This document shows positions 8,771-16,743 of a stretch of DNA of 35,382 bases, one piece after another (position 1 is the first letter of the stretch; every line of letters starts with the position of its first letter). Under the pieces are notes generated by a model. The model was not told where the DNA came from. It worked only from the letters and a program-made list of their open reading frames with translations, and made no database searches. The stretch lies in assembly GCA_020722945.1 (NCBI GenBank), contig DYJV01000023.1, forward strand, positions 1 to 35,382, in the 5' to 3' direction. The DNA is from Candidatus Methylomirabilis sp. (GTDB taxonomy: Bacteria; DYJV01). Made by a program: the position numbers and the translations under genes.

Positions 8771-9697
8771 CTAACAGAAAGATAGCCACTCTTTATGCTT
8801 CTGATTTTCACCCTTTGCATATTCAAAAAACTTTTTCTGAAAAAATTTAGTAAGTTTCCCAGCTTTCCCCTCTCCAATTACCCTTTTATCAAGGGATCTT
8901 ATAGGAGTTATTTCTGCGGCTGTGCCTGTAAAAAAAGCCTCCTCTGCAAGATAGATATCATCACGGGTCATCGGATACTCCTTTACCTCATAACCCTCCT
9001 CTTTTATTATCTGTATAACAGTATCCCTTGTGATTCCAGGTAGGATAGAAACTTTTGGCGGTGTATAGAAAACTCCATTACTCTTAAGTATAAAAATATT
9101 CTCACCTGATGCTTCACATACATAACCTGTTGAATCAAGCATCAAAGCTTCATCATAACCATTTTCGACAGCTTCTTTCTTTGCAAGAATAGAATTCACA
9201 TATGCACCGCAGATCTTTGCACGTGTCATAGAAGTATTAACACCATGTCTGGTAAATGATGAAGTTTTAACATCTATACCTTTTTCAACTCCTTCATCTC
9301 CAAGATATTTTCCAAAAGGAATAGCTATAATAGCAACTTCTACAGGATACTCCTTTACATAAAGCCCAATACCTGTTTGGGTAACACCAACATACACAAG
9401 GGGTCTAATATAACCATCTCCAATATTATTAACTTTGACAGTTTCAATTATGGCATTAAAAATATCCTCTTTTTTAAAAGGAATCTTCATTTCTACTATC
9501 TTAGCAGAGTTAAACAATCTCTCAACATGCTCTTTAAGTTTGAAGACTGCAGTCCTCCCATCTTTAGTTTTATAAGATCTTATCCCTTCAAAAACACCCA
9601 TACCGTAATGTAATGTATGAGTAAGGATATGGACATTTGCATTGTCCCAGTCGGTTAGTTTACCGTTAAACCATATTTTGTCAGCTTTAAAAGACAT
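8771..9697 (-). CDS. ilvE: Branched-chain amino acid aminotransferase
   Basis: A 308-residue PLP-dependent class IV aminotransferase that makes Leu, Ile and Val from their 2-oxo acids. It begins KADKIWFNGKLTDWDNANVH and contains YGMGVFEGIRSY, YIRPLVYVG, the PLP lysine in TRAKICGAYVNS near residue 160, EASGENIF and the phosphate-binding GTAAEITPI. Full length. First gene of the five-gene operon; AGGAGG lies before the ATG and a TTGACA box lies about 55 bases upstream. Confidence 0.93.
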   Translation of the reverse strand: MSFKADKIWFNGKLTDWDNANVHILTHTLHYGMGVFEGIRSYKTKDGRTAVFKLKEHVERLFNSAKIVEMKIPFKKEDIFNAIIETVKVNNIGDGYIRPLVYVGVTQTGIGLYVKEYPVEVAIIAIPFGKYLGDEGVEKGIDVKTSSFTRHGVNTSMTRAKICGAYVNSILAKKEAVENGYDEALMLDSTGYVCEASGENIFILKSNGVFYTPPKVSILPGITRDTVIQIIKEEGYEVKEYPMTRDDIYLAEEAFFTGTAAEITPIRSLDKRVIGEGKAGKLTKFFQKKFFEYAKGENQKHKEWLSFC

Positions 9698-9728
9698 TTA
9701 ATCCTCCTAATTTAGATGCTAATTTTTA

Positions 9729-9757
9729 CGTTTAATGTGATATTAAAATTATGTCAA
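9729..9757 (-). promoter_or_regulatory. Candidate promoter of the ilvE-purL-bdhA operon
   Basis: On the minus strand TTGACA (9752-9757), a 17-base spacer and a poor -10 box TAAACG (9729-9734). The -35 is perfect; the -10 is weak, so the site is only probable. Confidence 0.4.
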
Positions 9758-9863
9758 GAAATTTTTCATAGCAAATATAAAGAACTATCGAAAGGGGTAT
9801 TTATTGTGATGGGATTTAGTTTAGTGAATGAAAATTATTGCTGTTTAAAAAAGTAGTAGAATT

Positions 9864-11090
9864 TTAATGGATAGTAATTATATCATCTGCCCAGTTAATA
9901 GATTGGAGATAACAATTCATAAACACTTCTGAAAAGACCTTGATTTTATTTAACAAGGTATCAACTTCCTCCCACCTACCTTGTTCGTAAAAATCGAGTA
10001 AAATAAGCATATAGTAAATAATATTTTTATCCTCTTTCAGTATTGCTCTTTTTATATCTTCTGAAATGGACAACTCATCTAATATATCTTTTGCAGGTTT
10101 TTGGAGGAGAGTCTCAACATTAGAGAGGAGACCAGATAAAAATAATTTATCTCTATATTTTTTAAGGAGTGGAGATTCAGTAGCTAAAAGTTCAAGCAAT
10201 TTACCTTTAAATAGTGAGAATCTCACTACCTCTAAACTCCTTGAATCTGATAAATTGACATAAGATATTATTGCGAGCCACTTACTTATCTCACTCTCCC
10301 CAAGTAAAACAAGTGCATGTTTTATTGAGGTTATCTTATCTCTGAATCCAAAAAATGGAGAGTTTACATATTTGAGTAGTTTGACAGTCAGAGAGAGATC
10401 TTTACTTAATATCTTTTCAACTTTATTAAAATTAATAAACTCCTGAGAACACTCCCGTATCAACTCCAAATAAACATATTTATTTTCAGGAATCTTTTTA
10501 CCTGAAATAAGCTCAGGTTTGGAGAAAAAGTAACCTTGAAAATAATCGTAACCATAAATCAGAGCATTTTCAAAGTCTTCCCTTGTTTCTACCTTTTCTG
10601 CTATAAACTTTATGTCATCTCTTCTATATTTATCAATAACAAGCTTCCTATAACTCTTGTCAAGCAGTAAAAAATCAACTTTAACAAATGAAGCAAACTC
10701 CAATATAGGGAGAAGGTTATCCTGCATTACAAAATCGTCAATAGCAATGAGGAACCCTTTATTTTTAAGCTCTTTCAAGCAGTTAATAAAATTGTCATCA
10801 ACTATAGTATCTTCAAGAACTTCTATAACTAAATTTTTCATAGGCATAAGAAATGGAACTTTATCTACAATAAGATTTTTGGTAAAATTAATGAAACTTT
10901 TATTAGATTTTGAGAAGTTGTTAAGACCAACCTGCATTAATGAATCTGATATTACTGATACAGTTGCAAAATCAGGATTAGGGACAAGCTGATCATAAAA
11001 ATTGTCAAAGCCTCTCCTAAATAGAAGCTCATACCCAAAAAGCTTTTGATTTCTGTCTAATATAGGCTGCCTTGCAATAAAATAGCTCAT
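9864..11090 (-). CDS. EAL-HDOD signalling protein (YuxH-like)
   Basis: A 408-residue cytoplasmic protein with an EAL domain (about 1-200) and an HDOD domain (about 200-390), the architecture of the YuxH/CdgJ group involved in c-di-GMP signalling and motility control. It starts with FIARQPILDRNQKLFGYELLFR. Several phosphodiesterase signature residues remain: ExLxR (ELLFR), DD in AIDDF, KVD, AEKVE and FQGYFFSKP. Activity is therefore possible but cannot be asserted; many members of this group are degenerate. The HDOD part has NSPFFGFRDKITSIKHALVLLG. Single gene. A TTGACA box lies at 11121-11126 on the minus strand, but I see no good -10 and no clear ribosome site. Confidence 0.85.
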   Translation of the reverse strand: MSYFIARQPILDRNQKLFGYELLFRRGFDNFYDQLVPNPDFATVSVISDSLMQVGLNNFSKSNKSFINFTKNLIVDKVPFLMPMKNLVIEVLEDTIVDDNFINCLKELKNKGFLIAIDDFVMQDNLLPILEFASFVKVDFLLLDKSYRKLVIDKYRRDDIKFIAEKVETREDFENALIYGYDYFQGYFFSKPELISGKKIPENKYVYLELIRECSQEFINFNKVEKILSKDLSLTVKLLKYVNSPFFGFRDKITSIKHALVLLGESEISKWLAIISYVNLSDSRSLEVVRFSLFKGKLLELLATESPLLKKYRDKLFLSGLLSNVETLLQKPAKDILDELSISEDIKRAILKEDKNIIYYMLILLDFYEQGRWEEVDTLLNKIKVFSEVFMNCYLQSINWADDIITIH

Positions 11091-11526
11091 TCCAAATGAG
11101 ATAATATTTTTTTATAATTATGTCAAATCATTTATTTATAATTAATATAAAAATAATATTTTTAGATAATACTTTGTCTGTCTTACAAATTTTTTACAAT
11201 ATTAACAAAATTAATATACATTAGTTATAACAAGCATATAACAGTCCGAAAACCATTAAAAAGAAATATATCTTTACAAGAGCAATAAAAAATGTTATAC
11301 ATAAAGAGTTTAATTTACTTGTAACCTCAATTACATTATAATATTACAACATACTCCATTAATCAGGATAATATAAAATTTTGAAAAGCAAAATATTTAT
11401 TGATCTTATCTTTTTCTCCCCCACACTATCAAACTTTAAGCACAATCTAACATCACCCAATACCTTATCTAAAACTAAATTTAATTTTAATATAGACAAC
11501 CATAGAGAACTACATAGGAGATAATT
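11091..11526. other. Intergenic region between divergent genes, very AT-rich
   Basis: Holds the promoter region of the EAL-HDOD gene (-) and of the PhoH operon (+). Apart from the promoter at 11273-11301 I see no gene or structured element. A 47-codon TTG-started frame at 11381-11524 has no ribosome site and ordinary composition. Confidence 0.5.
11273..11301 (+). promoter_or_regulatory. Candidate promoter of the phoH-proBA-nadD-rsfS-rlmH-uvrD operon
   Basis: TTTACA (11273-11278), a 17-base spacer, and TATACA (11296-11301) preceded by TG at the extended -10 position. This would give a leader of about 220 bases before the ATG at 11527. Confidence 0.5.
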
Positions 11527-12861
11527 ATGAAGAAATTTTATGTCTTCGATACAAATGTCTTACTTTATGATCCAGACTGCATATTCAATTTTGTAGGGAA
11601 AAATATCTATATTGTAATCCCCATTACAGTAATTGAAGAGATAGACAAATTCAAAAAAGAATCGACAGAGTTAGGGAGAAATGCTCGCCAATTCTCAAGA
11701 AACATAGAAAAGCTACGAAGTAACAGTGACATAACCAAGGGTGCCAAGATAAACAATGGAACCACCCTGATAATAAAAATCCCTCAGAAAAATTTACAGC
11801 ACTACTGCGACTACTGTTTCATAGGAGATGAAGGGGACAATAGAATACTCGCAACAGCACTAAATGTTCAAGAAGAGCACAAAAACACCAAAGTAATTTT
11901 TTTATCAAAAGATATAAATTTACGAATAAAGGCATCCTCTCTCGGATTAGATTCAAGGGATTATGAAGAGAGGGAGATAGCAAAATTTGAAGAGCATTAC
12001 TACGGTTGGGAAGATATAATAGCAAGTGAAGAGATAATTGCCAAATTATACGAAGATAAAAAATTAAATATTGATCAACTTCCAAATATTAAATTATTTT
12101 ACCCCAACCATTTTTTATTAATAAAGAGTGAGACCAACCCTAATCATACTGCACTTGCCTCATACAATCACTCTCTTAAAGAAGTTGCTCTATTTGACAC
12201 CAAATTTAGTAGGAGTAACCTTTGGGGTCTTAAACCACGCAATAAAGAGCAGATATTTGCATTAAACCTCCTTCTAAATCCTGAAATCAAATTAGTCTCT
12301 CTTATCGGAAAAGCAGGCACTGGGAAAACTTTGCTTGCTCTTGCAGCAGGACTCAATCAGGTAATTGATACAGGTTTTTATAAAAAATTAGTTGTTGCAA
12401 GACCAATCTTCCCAATGGGTAAAGATCTCGGGTTTTTACCGGGAGATGTTGAGGAGAAGCTTCATCCATGGATGGGACCTATCTTTGACAATCTTGACTT
12501 TCTCTCAAACTCACAAAATTCTGATTCAAATTACAAATTCCTTATGGATAAAAAGCTTATAGAGTTGGAACCACTCACCTACATAAGGGGTAGGAGTATC
12601 GCCAACCAATACTTAGTGATTGACGAAGCTCAAAATCTTACCCCCCACGAAGTAAAAACAATAATTACAAGAGCTGGAGAGGACACAAAGATAGTTCTCA
12701 CTGGGGATCCTTATCAGATAGATACCCCATACCTTGACGCAACAACCAACGGCTTGATATATCTATTAGAAAAGTTTAAAAATGAAGACATTGCTGGCAC
12801 AGTTACACTAACCAAAGGGGAGCGTTCAAGACTTGCCGAATTAGCTTCAAATCTCCTATAA
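11527..12861 (+). CDS. PhoH family ATPase with N-terminal PIN domain
   Basis: A 444-residue YlaK/PhoH2-type protein. The PIN nuclease domain (about 1-150) has the acidic residues in FDTNVLLYDPD, VIEEIDKFKKE, GDEGDNRILATA and LSKDINLRIKA. The PhoH P-loop domain (about 230-444) has Walker A GKAGTGKT near 261 and Walker B YLVIDEAQNL near 361, then TGDPYQID. Homologues of this fusion are RNA helicase-nucleases. A strong ribosome site (AGGAGATAATT) precedes the ATG. First gene of the operon, nine bases before proB. Confidence 0.92.
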   Translation: MKKFYVFDTNVLLYDPDCIFNFVGKNIYIVIPITVIEEIDKFKKESTELGRNARQFSRNIEKLRSNSDITKGAKINNGTTLIIKIPQKNLQHYCDYCFIGDEGDNRILATALNVQEEHKNTKVIFLSKDINLRIKASSLGLDSRDYEEREIAKFEEHYYGWEDIIASEEIIAKLYEDKKLNIDQLPNIKLFYPNHFLLIKSETNPNHTALASYNHSLKEVALFDTKFSRSNLWGLKPRNKEQIFALNLLLNPEIKLVSLIGKAGTGKTLLALAAGLNQVIDTGFYKKLVVARPIFPMGKDLGFLPGDVEEKLHPWMGPIFDNLDFLSNSQNSDSNYKFLMDKKLIELEPLTYIRGRSIANQYLVIDEAQNLTPHEVKTIITRAGEDTKIVLTGDPYQIDTPYLDATTNGLIYLLEKFKNEDIAGTVTLTKGERSRLAELASNLL

Positions 12862-12870
12862 AGATAAAAC

Positions 12871-13992
12871 ATGGATAGAAGTTTATTTATTAAAAGCTGC
12901 AAGAGAGTTGTAATAAAGTGTGGTAGTGCAGTTGTTACTGATACAATAGGGAGCATCGATAAACAAGTCATAAACAATTTAGCAAGGGAGATATCGACTC
13001 TATCATCCCAAAATTACAAAATCTCTCTCGTAACTTCTGGAGCAGTAGCAAGTGGGATATCAATATTTCACCATAAACCTAAAAACATCAGGGAGAAGCA
13101 AGCATTTGCATCAGTAGGTCAGATACTACTGATGGAAAATTACAAAAAAGCTTTTGAAGTTTACAACAAAACAATTGCTCAGATTTTACTTACACATGAA
13201 GATTTTAAAAGTAGAAAGAGATTTCTCCACATCAAAGAGAATATAGAGACCCTTCTCAATCTCTCTACTGTCCCCATTATTAATGAAAATGACAGTATAA
13301 CAGTCACAGAGATAAAATTTGGTGATAACGATCAGCTCTCATCACTATTTGCCGGTCTATTTAATGCTGACCTTCTTATACTTCTTACTGACATTGATGG
13401 CTTTTACAACTCCAATCCAAAGCATCACACCGATTCTATTCTTATACAGAGCGTAAAAGAGATCAACGAGGATATCCTAAAACTCGCAGAGACAACAAAG
13501 AGCAGATTAGGGACAGGTGGGATGATCTCCAAATTAAATGCTGCTGACAGAGCTACCGGACTTGGGATCCCTGTTATTATCGCAAATGGCAAAAAAGAGA
13601 ACATCATCACAGACATCTTACATGGTGAGACATCAGGGACATTCTTCTACCCCAAGAAAAAGAGATTAAAACTTAAGAAATTTTGGCTCCTTCACAGCAC
13701 AAAAGCAAAGGGAGAGCTTATCATAGATAGCGGTGCAGTCAAAGCAATAAAGGAAGCTGGCAAGAGTCTTCTCCCTATTGGAATTGTTGGATTAAGTGGA
13801 AACTTCGATGAAGGTGATATAGTTGTATGTTACGACTCTAATGGCCAGAGCATTGCAAAAGGGATTGCATCATACTCATCTGAAGATATTAAAAAAATAA
13901 AGGGTGCAGAATCTTCAAAGATAAAAAATATTCTTGGTTACAAATACAGTGATGAAGTAATACACAGAAACAATATGGTATTAAGTAAATAG
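12871..13992 (+). CDS. proB: Glutamate 5-kinase
   Basis: A 373-residue kinase for the first step of proline synthesis (glutamate to glutamyl 5-phosphate). The amino acid kinase domain covers about 1-260 (VIKCGSAVVTD, LVTSGAVASG, INENDSITVTEIKFGDNDQLS, LLTDIDGFYNSNP, GTGGMISKLNAA) and a C-terminal PUA domain about 275-365 (KGELIIDSGAVKAI). Normal length with PUA. Nine bases before proA, the next enzyme of the pathway. Confidence 0.96.
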   Translation: MDRSLFIKSCKRVVIKCGSAVVTDTIGSIDKQVINNLAREISTLSSQNYKISLVTSGAVASGISIFHHKPKNIREKQAFASVGQILLMENYKKAFEVYNKTIAQILLTHEDFKSRKRFLHIKENIETLLNLSTVPIINENDSITVTEIKFGDNDQLSSLFAGLFNADLLILLTDIDGFYNSNPKHHTDSILIQSVKEINEDILKLAETTKSRLGTGGMISKLNAADRATGLGIPVIIANGKKENIITDILHGETSGTFFYPKKKRLKLKKFWLLHSTKAKGELIIDSGAVKAIKEAGKSLLPIGIVGLSGNFDEGDIVVCYDSNGQSIAKGIASYSSEDIKKIKGAESSKIKNILGYKYSDEVIHRNNMVLSK

Positions 13993-14001
13993 GGAGGATA
14001 C

Positions 14002-15255
14002 ATGCATAAAAATATTATTGAAATTGCTAAAAACTCAAAATTAGCAAGTCTCAAAACAGCAAATCTCACCTCAACTCAGAAAAACTTTGCTCTTAAATTG
14101 ATAGCTGAGAATCTTGACAAAAATAGAGGGATAATCAAAGAGGAGAACCAAAAAGATATCTCCAAAGCTAAAAAAGATGGGATATCAGATTCAATAATTG
14201 ACAGACTTACACTATCTGACAAAGTCATAACATCAATGATAAAGGGTGTTAATGATGTCATAAATTTACCCGATCCTATTGGGGAAGTCACAAAGATGTG
14301 GCGTAGGCCAAATGGACTTGTAGTTGGGAGAAAAAGGATACCTATAGGCGTAATCTGTATGATCTTTGAATCAAGACCAAATGTAGTAGTTGATGCAGGG
14401 ATTTTATGCCTCAAATCTGGTAATACTGCTCTTTTACGTGGTGGAAAAGAAGCTTTTAATTCAAATAATATCCTTGCCAAGATTATGCAGGAAGCACTTG
14501 ATAAAGCAGGGGTAGTAAAAGAAGCAATACAAGTTTTCCCTACTACTGAAAGAGAGGCTATCCACCAAATCTTAAAACTTGACCAATATATTGATTTAGT
14601 TATTCCAAGGGGGAAAGAGGGTCTGATAAAAACTGTTGTCCAAAACTCCACTATCCCTGTAATCAAACATTACAAAGGTGTTTGTCATATATTTGTTGAT
14701 AAAAAATATGGTGATTACAAACAGGCATCAGATATCATCCTAAATTCAAAAGCCCAAAGACCCGGAGTTTGCAATGCACTTGAGACACTGCTTATCCACG
14801 AAGCTATTGCACAAAAATTTCTTCCTAAAATAGTTGAAGATTTCAAGAAAGCTGATGTAGAGGTAAGGGGCTGCGACAAATGTGTCAATATTCTCAACAA
14901 TATAAAATCAGCCACTGAAGATGATTGGGCAACAGAGTATCTTGACAAAATTATCTCCATTAAAATTGTAAAAGATATAGATGAAGCTATAAGCCATATT
15001 CAGAGATACGGTTCTGATCACACGGAATCAATTATTACTTCCGATTACAACAACTCTATGAAATTTATCGACGAGGTCAATTCATCAGCTGTTTTTGTAA
15101 ACGCATCTACGAGATTTAATGATGGAGGGGAGCTTGGGCTTGGAGCAGAGATAGGTATAAGCACTACCAAACTTCACGCTTTTGGTCCAATGGGATTAGA
15201 GGAGCTTACAACCACCAAATTTATAATTTTTGGAAATGGTCAAATCCGAAATTAA
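14002..15255 (+). CDS. proA: Glutamate-5-semialdehyde dehydrogenase (gamma-glutamyl phosphate reductase)
   Basis: A 417-residue NADPH-dependent enzyme that reduces glutamyl 5-phosphate to the semialdehyde. Aldehyde dehydrogenase fold with IPIGVICMIFESRPNVVVDA, ALLRGGKEA, the catalytic cysteine in RPGVCNALETLLIH near residue 256, and ELGLGAEIGISTTKLHAFGPMGLEELT near the end. Full length, with GGGAGGATAC before the ATG. With proB it supplies proline. Confidence 0.96.
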   Translation: MHKNIIEIAKNSKLASLKTANLTSTQKNFALKLIAENLDKNRGIIKEENQKDISKAKKDGISDSIIDRLTLSDKVITSMIKGVNDVINLPDPIGEVTKMWRRPNGLVVGRKRIPIGVICMIFESRPNVVVDAGILCLKSGNTALLRGGKEAFNSNNILAKIMQEALDKAGVVKEAIQVFPTTEREAIHQILKLDQYIDLVIPRGKEGLIKTVVQNSTIPVIKHYKGVCHIFVDKKYGDYKQASDIILNSKAQRPGVCNALETLLIHEAIAQKFLPKIVEDFKKADVEVRGCDKCVNILNNIKSATEDDWATEYLDKIISIKIVKDIDEAISHIQRYGSDHTESIITSDYNNSMKFIDEVNSSAVFVNASTRFNDGGELGLGAEIGISTTKLHAFGPMGLEELTTTKFIIFGNGQIRN

Positions 15256-15273
15256 ATGCCAGAGGAAATTTTT

Positions 15274-15915
15274 TTGAGAATCGGTATTTTTGGCGGCACA
15301 TTTAACCCTATCCACTTTGGACATTTAAGGACAGTGGAAGATGTAGCTGATACATTCAAATTTGATTCAATATATTTCGTTCTCTCCAAGATTCCACCTC
15401 ATAAATTTAAAAGAGAACTTACACCAGCAGAAGAGCGATTCAAACTTCTTAAACTTGCTCTAAAAGGTAACCACAAATTCATCCCATCAGATATAGAGAT
15501 ACGGCGGAGTAATGTATCTTACACTGTAGATACCGTAAAATATTTTAACAAAAAATTTCCTAATGATGAACTCTTTTTTATAATAGGGAGTGATTCATTC
15601 TTAGAGATAGAGACTTGGTTCAGTTATGCAGAGATATTAAAATTAATCAACATCGTAGTAATGAGCAGAGAGGGATTTAAGTATGACACTCCTCTTATTG
15701 AAAAACTCGGTTACAAACCATTAAACAATTTTGCTATAAATATTAGTAACAAAAGGATCTACTTTACTAATGTCACAAGGCTTGATATATCCTCATCCCT
15801 TATCAGAAAGAATTTAAAAGATGGGTTGTCAATAAAATATTTTATGCCTGAGAGGTGTGCAGAGTATATCTATAAAAAAAATCTTTATTTAGGAATAGGA
15901 GAGTATGGAGAATAA
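15274..15915 (+). CDS. nadD: Nicotinate-mononucleotide adenylyltransferase
   Basis: The enzyme adenylates nicotinate mononucleotide in NAD synthesis. It has the nucleotidyltransferase motif GIFGGTFNPIHFGHL at the very N-terminus, SDSFLEIETW in the middle and ISSSLIR near the end, the HxGH and (S/T)xxR pair of the family. I choose TTG at 15274 (213 residues) because CAGAGGA lies seven bases before it and the family begins MRIGIFGG. An ATG at 15256 sits on the proA stop without a ribosome site and would add six residues. The end overlaps rsfS by 11 bases. Confidence 0.92.
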   Translation: MRIGIFGGTFNPIHFGHLRTVEDVADTFKFDSIYFVLSKIPPHKFKRELTPAEERFKLLKLALKGNHKFIPSDIEIRRSNVSYTVDTVKYFNKKFPNDELFFIIGSDSFLEIETWFSYAEILKLINIVVMSREGFKYDTPLIEKLGYKPLNNFAINISNKRIYFTNVTRLDISSSLIRKNLKDGLSIKYFMPERCAEYIYKKNLYLGIGEYGE

Positions 15916-16264
15916 TTTACTTAAAAACAGTGTAAAAGCTTTACTTGAAAAGAAAGGTGAAAATATAAAGATTCTTGATTTAAGAAAATTCAAAACCTTT
16001 GCCGACTTTTTCATAATTGTATCAGGGACATCCAATAGGCACAACCAGACACTTGCAGATATTGTAAAAGAGGATAATAAGATTCAGGGATTTGGTGGAT
16101 GTATTGGTGAGGAGGGTTATAATGATGGTAAATGGATACTAATCGATTATGGCGATATAATTATCCATATATTTGATGAAGAGTCAAGAAATTTCTATGA
16201 TATTGAAGGTTTTTGGCGAGATGCTGATACTATAAGTGTAGAAAGCCTCAAAATTGAAAGTTGA
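15905..16264 (+). CDS. rsfS: Ribosomal silencing factor RsfS
   Basis: A 119-residue protein that binds uL14 and blocks subunit joining when nutrients are scarce. Typical motifs are ILDLRKFKTFADFFIIVSGTS and ILIDYGDIIIHIFDEESRNFYDIEGFW. The nadD-rsfS-rlmH order is widely conserved. It overlaps both neighbours, so it is probably coupled. Confidence 0.95.
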   Translation: MENNLLKNSVKALLEKKGENIKILDLRKFKTFADFFIIVSGTSNRHNQTLADIVKEDNKIQGFGGCIGEEGYNDGKWILIDYGDIIIHIFDEESRNFYDIEGFWRDADTISVESLKIES

Positions 16265-16724
16265 TTTAAAATTTATATTCACAGGCAAAACAAAAGATAA
16301 CTTTATATATGAAGGGACAGAAAAGTATAAAAAATTCCTTAAAAAATATGGCTCAGCAGAGATATTAGAGATAAAATCCCCTTCATTTAAGGATAACATA
16401 GAAGTTATAAAAAAGCTGGAAGCTGCTACTATCCTAAAACTATTACGGAGCGATTCCTACAAAATATCTCTCGATATCAGGGGTCACCAAAAGACAACAG
16501 AAGCAGTTGCAATAGATTTTGAGAAATTAATCAACTCAGGGGTAAACAAATTTGATTTTATAGTAGGTGGGGCATTTGGATTTGATCAAAACATCCTTGA
16601 CCACACTAATTTTATATGGAAATTTTCAAATCTTACCTTCGACCACCAATTAATACGTCTAACTCTTTTAGAGCAGGTTTATAGAATACTTTCAATTATA
16701 AATAACGAAAAATACCACCATTAA
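16254..16724 (+). CDS. rlmH: 23S rRNA (pseudouridine1915-N3)-methyltransferase RlmH
   Basis: A 156-residue SPOUT methyltransferase acting on helix 69 of 23S rRNA. It has the SAM-knot motif FIVGGAFGF near residue 100 and the C-terminal FDHQLIRLTLLEQVYRILSI and EKYHH. The start is TTG at 16254, inside the end of rsfS, with only a weak ribosome site. Confidence 0.93.
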   Translation: MKVDLKFIFTGKTKDNFIYEGTEKYKKFLKKYGSAEILEIKSPSFKDNIEVIKKLEAATILKLLRSDSYKISLDIRGHQKTTEAVAIDFEKLINSGVNKFDFIVGGAFGFDQNILDHTNFIWKFSNLTFDHQLIRLTLLEQVYRILSIINNEKYHH

Positions 16725-16743
16725 TGATAAAAAGGACATCAAG

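Noticed and set aside
11381-11524. 47-codon TTG-started frame before phoH
   Set aside because: No ribosome site, unremarkable composition, and it lies within the leader of the operon.
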